From Punica granatum (lineage: Eukaryota > Streptophyta > Magnoliopsida > Myrtales > Lythraceae): a stretch of 64,000 nt of DNA. The stretch is from the NCBI RefSeq assembly GCF_007655135.1, contig NC_045129.1, positions 16,838,274-16,902,273 on the forward strand. Reading direction: 5' to 3'. The translations under genes were made by a program, and so were the position numbers. Positions within the stretch are counted from its first letter, which is position 1; each line of letters starts with the position of its first letter. Under the pieces are notes generated by a model. That model searched no databases. It saw only the letters and a list, made by a program, of their open reading frames with translations, and had not been told where the DNA came from. This document shows, piece by piece, positions 37,601 through 47,400 of this stretch.

Positions 37601-38120
37601 GTCTTTCTTCTCCACCGGCACAATGTTCGCCACCCATTCGGAATAGTTGCAGACCTCGAGAAAGCCGGCGTTGATCTGTTTGACAACCTCCTCCTTGATG
37701 CGGAGAAGGAGGCTTGCCCGTTGCCGTCGCAATTGTTGCCGCTTGGGCGGGAACTTCTCGGTGTCTAGCGGGAGGAAGTGCCTTACTATCGACGGGTCTA
37801 GTCCCGGCATGTCGGCGTAGGACCAGGCAAAGACTTCTTGATACCTTGTCAGGAAATCGATCATTCGGGCCCGTTGTGTCGGGTCGAGACTCGTACCGAT
37901 CTTTAGGACGCGGGGCTCCTCTTCAGTGCCCACGTTGATCTCTTATGTGGGTTCGAGCGAGGTGAGTTGGCGGTCCTCGAGGCGGCGCAAACTCTCTTCT
38001 ATCTCAGGCACTAGACTGTTTTCATCGAGCCCTTCCCCGAAGTATATGGGTCTGGGCTCTCCGAGACATTCTTCGGATGGGTTCGAATCAACGCGTCGAA
38101 GATTTGGATTCGAGTGGAGC
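34679..38120 (-). pseudogene. RT - RNase H - second RNase H - integrase polyprotein of T3, two nonsense codons
   Basis: Begins at the splice acceptor; one frame runs to the KKYYP stop. Numbering from the GTG at 37933: RT at about 95-270 with YVDD at 216-219; RT-linked RNase H at about 350-475, which lacks the usual first Asp (LYLTV); a second RNase H at about 512-640 with D516, E554, D578 and D628; and an integrase zinc-finger start with H735 and H742. A TAG at 35657-35659 replaces a Trp codon kept in T2. The integrase core follows with D44, D105 and E141 in the downstream frame, a D-x35-E spacing. Another stop, TAA, is at 37943-37945, where T2 has GAA. The zinc-finger Cys of C-x2-C is Arg here. 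It would make cDNA and integrate it; as it stands it is interrupted. Confidence 0.93.
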
Positions 38121-38333
38121 CTGGAGAATTGAAAGAATCACCTTAGAAAATTTAGAATGGTATGAACAAAAGAGTAAAGGAGAGAGAATGGAATAGACAA
38201 GGATTCAAAAAATGCATATAGGGAGTTCATTGATAGTATGGATCATAAAACCATAACAGAGTTCCCTCTTCCGTCGTGTGGCCTACGGCTACGCCGACAC
38301 GCGGGACACATCTCATACATAGATAAATCTTAC
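38121..38333 (-). other. Putative 213-base intron between protease and RT (T3)
   Basis: On the minus strand the donor reads GCCGATGT then GTAAGATT, with TAA in frame at the donor, and the acceptor reads TTCTTTCAATTCTCCAG before GCTCCACTCG. Removal joins protease codon GT|G to an RT leader open for about 58 codons before the 37943 stop. T2 has homologous sites with a different intron length. Such an intron is known in Ogre elements; splicing here is inferred. Confidence 0.74.
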
Positions 38334-39847
38334 ACATCGGCGATCACAGCCGAATAGCGCGGGACTGAGGTCCAGTTGTTAAGCTCCTCGTTTACCTGCG
38401 CCGGGCGGATGTGAACCCCTGAAGGAATCTCCTCGATGACGGCATACACGGTTGGCAAAGCGTCGGTCGTGTCGTCGAAGTCCGAGGAAGGGCCGTCAGA
38501 GGTGCTCCCGATGATGAGTGGAGGCCCGGGGAAGAAATGTGATAGCGGGAGGACTGGAATGCCCCTGTTGAGCCTACCATAGTGCGTGGCGAGGCGGTGG
38601 AGATGGTTGCCTCGGCGGGCCTCAATGATTTCATGGCAGGAGGGGCGAAAGCCAAGACCCCTCCTATGCTTGTACTCTTCGACTTCAATGGGGCCGTTGA
38701 TTCCTTGCCCGCGCGCCCCGAGGCCGATGCCGGGAATGTAATTGTGATGCAAAAAGACCTTCCTTATCATGCGGTCGGCGCGGGACGGCCCGACCTCTCC
38801 GTAATCCATTATAACGGAGATGGTCTCAAAGGAGTGGAAGGGCAGGTTTTCGTCGTCTCCGACGCTAATGTAGGGAACCGCCGTCTCCTTGTAGATGGTG
38901 TAATCCTCCTCCCCCTTGACCGTGATGATCTTTTCCTCGACAATGAATTTCACCTTCTGATGAAGCGAGGACGGAATGGCGCTGGCCGAGTGGATCCAAG
39001 GCCTTCCAAGGAGTAGGCTGAAGGCGTTCGGGACATCCAACACTTGGAATGTGACGCTGAAGGAGCATGGGCCGATATCTATGAGGAGGTCGATCTCACT
39101 GTTCACTTCCCTCCTCGAACCATCGAAGGCTCGGACCGCTGTTTTGCTAGGACGGATGCGGTTGAGATCCACATTCATCTGCTTCAAGGTGGTCACCGGG
39201 CATACGTTGAGCGCGGAACCGTTGTCGATCATGACTCGGCCAACAATATGGTTGTTGCACTTGCAAACAATGTGCAGTGCCCGGAAATGCGCGCATCCTT
39301 CAGAAGGGAGCTCGTCGTCCGAAAACGAGATGGTATTGGAGAAGATAGAGTTGATGGTTTCCTCTATCCGGTCCGGGGGCGTCCCTTTGGGGACTTGCGC
39401 AGCCGTCAGGACCCGCATGAGGGCCTCCCTGTGAGGTTCCGAGTTGAGTAGGAGGGCGAGCAATGAGATGTGGGCCGGGGATTTGGCCATCTGCTCCACC
39501 ACCTTATACTCGCTCGCTTTGATGACTTTCACGAAGGCCTCGGCCTCCTCTTCTGTCACTTTCTTGGACGGAGTAGGCAGGGCCCTAGGCCTCTTCTCCT
39601 CTTCGGTAGCGGGCGCCTTCCCTTTGTCGGTGGTCACCGGATTCTCGTATAGCCGCCCTGAGTGGGTTATGCCCATGACACCGAATTGCTGCTCCAGGTT
39701 CCGGACACCTCCCTCATAGGTCCAGGGGACCCTATCGTCCGAGTATGGCTCCCGGGCGGGAACGTCTATGACAAGCGGGGCATGAGGTGCGTCAATCCCG
39801 GCGAACCCGACTGCGACTTCTGCTGGTACGTATTCAATCACAAAGGG
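38334..39847 (-). CDS. Protease (retropepsin) region of T3 with G-patch-like segment
   Basis: Open from a point overlapping the gag end down to the splice donor. Numbering from the GTG at 39889: catalytic motif IDNGSAL at 221-227, LLGRPWIH at 293-300, and a glycine-rich segment at about 388-415 (GLGARGQG...RRGLGF) resembling a G-patch. Retropepsins dimerise and cleave Gag-Pol. The frame has no ATG near its beginning; it is entered most simply by a -1 shift from gag at 39847-39841 (see findings). It is free of stops, unlike the T2 copy. If unspliced, it ends at the TAA within the intron (38330-38332). Confidence 0.88.
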
Positions 39848-42054
39848 GAAAGGGCAACCTGCTCGTCTTCGCCCTCGCTTGACGTGCACACGGTGATCGC
39901 GTTGATGGAAGGCCCTTGAGCCGGTCCATGGTCGGGGAGGGGGTTGGCCTGCACGTTCGGAGACCTCACAGCGTTGAACACGAGCTCCTTCGCATCTATC
40001 ATCTCTTGAATCTTCTCCCTCAACTTCCAGTAGTTGTCTATGGTGTGCCCTGGTGCCCCTTGGTGGTACTCACATCGCTTGCTTTGATCTTGGATGGTTG
40101 GATCAAAGCTTGGACTAGGCGTCGTTGTCCCCACCTTGTCACGAATTTGCCAGTAGATGTGGGAAAGTGGGACCGGCAGGGCCGGGTACTGTTTGCGGGG
40201 CCGCGGTTGCGCTGCACCGCCCTGTTGATCTTGCGGTGGGAGGGCCCGTTGTGTCGGCTGAGAAGTCCTAGGACCCGGAGGTTGGTATTGAGGAGCTTGA
40301 GATGGAGCCGGAGCATAGCGGTGGACGACGGGCGATGACACCGCAGGTAGGGGTGGATGCGGTAGTGCGGAATAGTAGATTGGTTGGGTAGAGGCTTGAG
40401 GCCGATATTGAGGTGCCTGCGGGGCGTAGGAGGGAGCTACGGGAGGCGCCGCCGTGTAGCTCATCGAATATTGTTGAGGGGCCTGTTGGGTCGTGTTGAC
40501 AGTATTCACTGTAACTTCCTTTCCCCTTCTCCCGCTTGAAGACGATGATGTCGCAGGAACCTTCTTCGACGACTCATCTCCTTTGCTGGTGGGGTCCTCC
40601 ATCCTTCCGAGCTTGATGCCCAAATCCAACTTCTTCCCGGCCTCGATGAGGTCGGAGAATGACGCAGTGTGCGCCAATAGGTGCGAATAGTACACTCCTC
40701 TCAATGTGGAGTGGAACAATTGGATCTGTTGCGCCTCGCTGATCGGGGGAATGTGCTTTGCGGCTTGGGCACGCCACTTGGCGGCATACTCCTCGAACTT
40801 TTGGCCCCGCGCCATTTCTTTCGTGCTCAGCTCTAGGAGGGTGGGGGGTGTTTCCGCGCAATAGCGGTATTGGTCGGTGAACTTCCGGGAAAGATCCTCC
40901 CACGTCGGGATGTCCTCAGCCTTCAGTGACATGAACCAATCGAGGGCCGATCCCGACAGGCTGTCTTGGAAGGAGTGGATGACGAACTCCTCGTATTCCC
41001 AATATTGCAGCATCTTCCCTCGGTAATGGCGGAGGTGATGGCGCGGATCTGTCGTGCCCTCGTAAGTCTTGAATTCCGGGATCTTGAACTTCGAGGGCAA
41101 CCGCATATCCGGGAATAGGCTACCGTCACCGTGGCGCGCGTCGGGACGAGCATCACCCACTTGCAAAGCCCGTATCGTTTCTTCCATCCTCTTGAGTCTT
41201 CGCTCCTGTTCGGCGTCGGCCTCGGGGAAGAAATGCGTCGGCGAGGCGAACTGAGCCGCATGAGTCGGCATGCCCGGTTCGTGGCAGGTGGTGTTTATGG
41301 GGGGCGGTGCCTGGTAGGAGAGACCGGCGTGAGGCTGTAGAGACGGATAGGGAGGAAGCTCTGTGGCTTGAAGGTGAATCGGAGCAGGTGCGGTGGACGC
41401 CGGGAAAACCATCGGCGGAGGTACCGAATAGGCCATAGCCAGGGCCGGTATGGAGACGGGCGGAGGTGCGGACAGGACGTGCTCCGAGGATAGGAAGGTA
41501 GTCGGTGGAAGAGGGACTCCCGAGGGAGCCGGCGACGGCGGAAGTTGAGTGGTGAAGGGGTGGACCGTGGAAGTATACAGCGTCGGCGGTGCGGGGGCCT
41601 CGACGTTCTCCGGGGCTTGGGTCGGTGGAGCCCACGGGGTTGGATCGACTGTTGGCCCCGGTCCCGGCGGAGGTGTGGAACTCGAGGAGGCCCGGTTAGG
41701 TCCACTGAGCAAGGCGAGCAGCTCCGCCATGTTAGTGGCCATTTGGTTGATCGTGCCCTCGAGGGTCGCAATGCGGGCTTGGTCATTGGTAGCGGCGGAA
41801 GTTGGTGAGGCCGGTGGCAGGGGCGCCCCCGAAGATGCCGGGGGCGGGAGATGTGTCGGAAGGGCGCCGGAATACGCCGGGAATACACCTGTAGGAGTGA
41901 GAGGCGGCGGAGCGTGTGTCTGCGGTGGTTGAGAGAGGGTTGGGGCTGAAGGGTTGATTTCCTCAGAAACATCGACATGATCCCCTTCCGCCATCCTAAG
42001 ACGCTGACGAGTCGGGTAGCGGTGTGACGCCAGTTGTGACCACCTAGATTCCAA
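39838..42054 (-). CDS. Gag protein of T3 (738 aa)
   Basis: An uninterrupted ORF. Residues about 25-260 are proline-rich and low complexity. The Gag core (retrotransposon gag family) spans about 318-485, from FKIPEFKTYEGTTDP to GIKLGRMEDP. A second Pro/Gln/Tyr-rich region follows. Near residue 661 a single zinc knuckle of the Tat style starts C-E-Y-H-x4-GH, but its last Cys is Tyr (DNYW), a likely damaging change. Gag would form the particle and bind RNA. I used the first ATG (42054); a second Met at 41994 (MAEGD) is an equally plausible start. It ends in TGA overlapping the protease frame by -1. T2 retains only a fragment of this gene. Confidence 0.9.
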   Translation of the reverse strand: MESRWSQLASHRYPTRQRLRMAEGDHVDVSEEINPSAPTLSQPPQTHAPPPLTPTGVFPAYSGALPTHLPPPASSGAPLPPASPTSAATNDQARIATLEGTINQMATNMAELLALLSGPNRASSSSTPPPGPGPTVDPTPWAPPTQAPENVEAPAPPTLYTSTVHPFTTQLPPSPAPSGVPLPPTTFLSSEHVLSAPPPVSIPALAMAYSVPPPMVFPASTAPAPIHLQATELPPYPSLQPHAGLSYQAPPPINTTCHEPGMPTHAAQFASPTHFFPEADAEQERRLKRMEETIRALQVGDARPDARHGDGSLFPDMRLPSKFKIPEFKTYEGTTDPRHHLRHYRGKMLQYWEYEEFVIHSFQDSLSGSALDWFMSLKAEDIPTWEDLSRKFTDQYRYCAETPPTLLELSTKEMARGQKFEEYAAKWRAQAAKHIPPISEAQQIQLFHSTLRGVYYSHLLAHTASFSDLIEAGKKLDLGIKLGRMEDPTSKGDESSKKVPATSSSSSGRRGKEVTVNTVNTTQQAPQQYSMSYTAAPPVAPSYAPQAPQYRPQASTQPIYYSALPHPPLPAVSSPVVHRYAPAPSQAPQYQPPGPRTSQPTQRALPPQDQQGGAAQPRPRKQYPALPVPLSHIYWQIRDKVGTTTPSPSFDPTIQDQSKRCEYHQGAPGHTIDNYWKLREKIQEMIDAKELVFNAVRSPNVQANPLPDHGPAQGPSINAITVCTSSEGEDEQVALSPL

Positions 42055-42313
42055 GAATGTGTAAGAACGAACACCGATATCTCAGATGATAAGTGCGGAA
42101 TAAATAGAATGACAAGATGTGTGAGATGCATGAGTTTTCAAAACGCTAATGTCATTACATTGATCAGCTTCAAGTTCCATAATTTTACAAAATTGAACAT
42201 ACGACGGAAAAGAAAAGAACGTAAATGTAAAGCCGGCATCCCTTTGCGCTCGGTGGCCGCTTGAAAGCGGCGTAGGTCCGAGCGAGGGCAAAAAATGGGC
42301 GCGTCCGCTAATC
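42055..42313 (-). other. ORF1-gag spacer of T3
   Basis: About 260 bases between the ORF1 stop and the first gag ATG. No ORF or structure stands out. Gag therefore needs re-initiation, an internal promoter or a processed RNA; the sequence does not say which. Confidence 0.5.
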
Positions 42314-43813
42314 CTAGGGGTGGGCGAGGTTGCGCGCCCTCTTGTGCACTCGATCCAACTCCGCGCTCAAGCGGGCCATCTCACGATCTAGGTGTACGAC
42401 CCGGGCGCGTGCTCGAGTCAGCTCTGTCTGAAGCTCCCTGTAGTCCGCGACCTTTGCGCGGGAGTCGACAAGCTCGCAACGGAGCCTATCCCGTTCCTCC
42501 CTGATGGCCCGTAGCTCCGCGTGCATGGCCGCTTGGGTAGAACTCTCGGCTTCGGGGGCGAGGGTGGATGTAGCGCGGGGAGTCGGGGCGGCATGGGACG
42601 GTTGCGGTGATGCGAATCCCCGTGCATAGAACCGAACCACATATGCTGAAGTGGCGGCGAAGACTCGCTCGTCGTCGATGGGGTGTTCGGGGAAGTACAG
42701 ATGCTGTATGATACTAGCGTCCCGTTGGCGGCGAATCTCTCGAATCTGCAGGAATCTTGCGGGGGGCGTGGATGTAGAGTCGGCCCACTGGATGCGGAAA
42801 GGTAGCCTGTCTGCCTCGGCGGGAACGTCCTGTAGGCCGCCAAGCTATCTGATCACCCGGCCGGGGAATATGAGTGTGCTCCCCAAATGGCTGAGAAGGG
42901 GGACCCCCACAATTCCAGGACATCCCGTGATCATGGGGCCGCCGAGGTTCCATCGAGCGACCCATAGGAAGCGCACGAGCGTCAACTCACGCCAAAAACG
43001 CCTCCATTCCGAAAAACTACGCTCGGGAGGTGGGATGACTAGTACCAGGCACTAGATCAGCGAACGCTCGTCGGCGATGTAGGAGAAAGGATGTGATGAG
43101 CAAAAGGGGCGGATATATGCAAGAAGCCAAATCTGAAGTAGGTGTGGGGATCTTTTCATCCTGCCGCGCCGAACCTCCCTAACATAGTCAAGAGACCGGA
43201 CGGTCTCGGCTAATAAAGCCTCCATGTAACTATGGCCTCCCACCGCTTGGAGGACGACTTGGGCTATAGCCCCGTCAATAATGTTCGGCGAGTACGGAAA
43301 CAAGAGAGTGCTAAAGATCAAGAGTAGGAATCCATGGCAGGCATCGCGCTGATAGGAAGCCGTTGTAGGCGTCATTGCGCGGAGGAGCGTCCAATCGGAG
43401 AGCCATGCGATCCGAATGCCTTGATCCCACCTTTGATGAAGCTCTTCGTGGAAGTCTTGAGCGGGTATGTGGAGAAGAGTGGAGAGTTGACCCTGGACGG
43501 TGGTGAACGGATTCGGAACGAAGATGCCGTGGGTCGTGGGTGTGGGCCTCTGGATGAGTGCCGTGTATTCCTCAATCGTAGGCGCTAACTCCGTTGCCTG
43601 GAAGTTGAATACTGCGTGCTCAGGATCCCAAAATTCGGTGCCGGTCCTCAAGAAGATCCAATCCACCGGGGTTTCGGTGAGCATAACCACATCTCCAATG
43701 ATGCCCTGGATGAATGCGTGGTCTACCAGTCGGAGAGTCCTCCAGATGCGCATGATGTCTTGCCTTGGCGGCGTGATTGCTTCGAGCCTAAAACCGGGAG
43801 CCGGGCGGTCCAT
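42314..43813 (-). pseudogene. ORF1 of T3: DUF7745-like domain plus C-terminal coiled coil, two nonsense codons
   Basis: One frame of 500 codons from ATG 43813-43811 to the stop at 42314-42316, broken by TAG at 43052-43054 and TAG at 42845-42847. The first ~250 residues include FWDPEHAVFNF and ELAPTIEEYTALI, the signature style of the plant DUF7745 family. The last ~90 residues are rich in Glu, Arg, Ala and Leu in heptad-like order and end in basic K-R-A-R-N, a likely coiled coil. Ogre-type elements carry an ORF1 before gag whose role is unknown. The same start context is present in T1; the same coiled coil survives in N1 and N2, even where gag-pol is missing. Confidence 0.83.
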
Positions 43814-44405
43814 CCTTACCTAGATGGAGGAGATGCCGGCTTAAGGTTTTTAGAATCAAATCGATGCAATGTCCTAAGTTTTTCCAAAAAATGTATGCAG
43901 TGCGTAAAGATAAACTATAGTTGTGTTCTTTACAATATACATCGCTCTTTCTTACAAAAATAACAAAATGCCCGTCCTAACAAAAGAAACTACGGGCCGA
44001 CTCAAGGACTCGACTTTTGGGTCGGTTGACGGCATGGGGTAAAAATTGGTCCAGCATGACGGTCCCTGTGTATGCATGGTTTTCGGTGCTACTGGGAGAA
44101 CCGCTAACTAGGGATGGGGGGCTCCCGACTCAAGGGTGTGAATTCCTTGAAATCGAGCGAGGATCTTTGGGGGCCGGTTCGGTGGCATAGTCGACTCGAT
44201 CCGTTCCCTTACTCGGAACCTCTGACTAACCTAGTTTCCTATATTGGTGCCCGTGGAATGTCGGACAAGGTTCCTAAGAAGCTAGTATGACGTGCAATGC
44301 AGGTGCGGGGAATAAAAGCGCGTAAAGTAGATAAGCGGGAAATGCGGAAAGCGATAAATAAACAAGCAAGCAAGCAAACGGGATTGAGCCCGAACCCTCT
44401 AGATG
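43814..44405 (-). other. 5' leader of T3
   Basis: About 590 bases between primer site and ORF1. Homologous to the T1 leader (730-1314) and N2 leader (57813-58370). It contains a CCCCCATC-rich block and the 'ggtaagg' motif immediately before the ATG. No upstream ORF of note. Confidence 0.7.
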
Positions 44406-44423
44406 TCCCCAGTGGAGTCACCA
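44406..44423 (-). promoter_or_regulatory. Primer-binding site of T3 (tRNA-Arg type, one change)
   Basis: The minus strand reads TGGTGACTCCACTGGGGA, one C to T change (at a CpG) from the sites of T1 and N2. Three bases separate it from the LTR. Confidence 0.85.
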
Positions 44424-44426
44424 AGT

Positions 44427-47400
44427 TGTGCGCACCCGAATTTCATCTCGTCGGGGCACGCATGCGCGATGCCTATGCAACGCGGCTTGGGAGTGTCCAC
44501 TTTCCCGGGGACGCGCGACGGACACGCGTGAGAAGGATTCGCCACTTACTGTTTACGACCCGTAGGTCGAGGGCCGTTGAGTCGCCCGGGTCTAGGGGTA
44601 CGGGGTACACCTAAATGCTAAGGCAATGGTCATGCGGAACCGAAAATTCCGAATTCGGGAGTTCTATTACGTGCAGGCCTATATCCCGCACGCCCTTTCG
44701 GTACTCTAGTTTGCTAGGCTTGCCGTTTAGTTTATTTACCGCGTGATTTAGGGTTGCACTTGACTCGCCTGTTTTGACACCGTAAAATCGATGAATTGAT
44801 CAAGTTGGGCCAAGAATCCGAAAGATGAGTAGGCTTGCGTGTCGAGGAATCGGTCCACTATCTTAGCGTTACAATTCATCGAACCGTGTTGGTCGATTCC
44901 CTGCGCGAACCGAAACCGCGAGTATTCGAGCTTACTCATCTCTTGGTAACAATAGACCGACTTGACCGGTTCGACACTCGGACCTCTCGCTCGCCGATCG
45001 GGGATCCTTACAAATGAATGAGTGAGTGTACAAATAAAATCCTCACAATATTCTCTCGAATAATTACAAAATGTAACTGAATAAGTAAATGGATAATGAT
45101 CGGTTTGCATTAGGCCAATATTCCGCTCCGGCTCACCGTGTGTTTTGAATAACCGATAAATGAATTAAGGTAACGCGGGCTCAAGGAGCCGGGGGTCAGG
45201 TCCGATCAAACCAACAGTCTGCAGGGGAACCAATTGATTCCTACTGTAACCGTTGGACCGATCGAGCTCCCGGGTGATATCTAAACACGTTTCATACACC
45301 CAATCCAAATTGCCTTCCACATAGGCCATATTTGGAGTATGATGGTGAATCGAGGCTAGATCCCATTCTGCACTCGGGTTGCGCGCGCTCAGTGAGTTAG
45401 GAGGCGTTGGACCTCGTGTTCGGTGGTTTGGGGCGTTAGACCCCGTGCAGCACGTAACCTATGGGCTCGGGCCCGAACCGCAACAAATTAGCAAAGACAA
45501 GTGGAAAACAGAAGAAAAATGATAAAACTGATGAAATACAGACAACAACTGACAAATATCGGTGAATACAGACAAGTGGTGTATTAAGTCGAATGTACGT
45601 GATTTAATCAGTTATTAACCGGGGTTGATTAACAAACAATGTGTCTAACCTAGGCAAACATAGATGATGGACTAGAATAGGGTTCTAAGCCAATTACATG
45701 TGTGTACTTGTTTTAAGACTCTTGTTCAGTGAGGTGACACTGCGGTTTCACCGAATTAGCCAAACTCGTGTTTTGACTCCAGATTGGAATCTATCATTCC
45801 ACCTATTCACTATCTAATGTTTGATTAAGCCAAATGCATGATTAATCCGGTTTTTCGTGTTTCGTAAATGAAATGAAATGTTCACTACCGAATCTACGGT
45901 AGAAAGATAGAAACACCGAAAGTGAACAGAATGGGCCGTGCGAATGAAACTCGCACTCGAACGGGTTGCCCTTTCCCGCCCATAGATCGAGGTGTTTCCA
46001 ACTCCCTAACGCCTAGGGTGTCGGTGAATCACGGAATGACGATTATGCCCTTGGATAAAATTGCGATGTTCATATATAAATTAAAGATCGTGTGACACGA
46101 AGAGATCTAAAGAGGACTCGCGCATCTCGACTCGAGCCGCCTCAAATTGGGTCCGGACTCGAGTCATAGTACGCGAGTACTTGCTAGACACAATTCTATT
46201 CGTGTTACACGTCTCGATATTTTGAAATTATGAGCTTTTAAGGAAAAGGGCATTTCCGCCGTTCCATGAACCATCGATACGTTTACGAATTAATATTCAA
46301 TTTGTCCAGTTATTTAATCCAAGTGATTTAATTAACCGAATGATACGTCCCGTTTCTCCCATTTGTGAAATTATTCGGTGGTATTGTTCCACGCTGCGGT
46401 TGCGGTTTTAACAGGAAGTATCCGGGTCTAACATGTCTAAGGAGTAATGAACGTGCAGACAACGAATAAAAGGAGGCGTAATCACTAACAATTCCAAGGA
46501 TCGATTTCGGAACAACGGAGAGACCGACCGAGGCTCCAAGGAGGCCACGGGTGATTCGGCCACCTCTCAAAGATGAATGGTCGAATACTCCTTGACCCGA
46601 TTCGAGTTTCGGTGGGTCTTTCACGTCGTTCCTAATCAGCCCTTGCATGCAACGAACGACATATGCATAAAGACGACGAACGTTTCATTGGATTGACATT
46701 ATCGTAACACCGATTTACGCGAATAAACACACAAGACATCCAAAGCATCATATTCACGAAATCCACAACCAATCTTATCCAATTTCACGATAGGGTCAAG
46801 GGTGGTGCGCGGGAATCATGCGGCCTCGAAGAAAGGAGAGCTTGGAGGCTTCGGCCACACCAAGGAGCCTCACGGCCCCTATTACAAAGAGGATGGCCGT
46901 GAGCTCCTTGGCATGGCCGAGTCCTCCTCATGCTCTTCTCCCTTGATCCCGTATTATTCCCCTCATTTAATCACGTCTAGCCATGGTCACGATCGCATAA
47001 AATTATATAAAAAAAACACACACACACACGAACGGCACGTTTGGATGGAAACAACGTCACGACATCGATTCAACTAATAACGCAAAGAAGGAAGACACGG
47101 GAATCGACCCGATTCGGGGTGGAAGAAGACTTCCCGGACTCGTGTGGTCCAGGGAGGCTCTCGGCCATGTTCCTTCAAGGAAGGCCGTGAGCTTTCATGG
47201 CTCACGCGGGTCGGGAGAGTTTCTCTGGCCCCGATTCGGGTCTTTTCCCGTCATGCCATCATGTTACACGCGACTAACGATAAAGAGATGTGGGAATCAA
47301 CTCCTTTCGGGAAAGGAGAGAACACCCTAGCCCCGGACAAGCCAAGGGAGCTCATGGGTCTCTCCCTAGAGACTAAGCCGTGAGTCTCGTGGCTCGATCG

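Noticed and set aside
35480..43055. Numerous plus-strand ORFs opposite T3 coding regions
   Set aside because: Shadow frames of gag, protease, pol and ORF1 on the minus strand.
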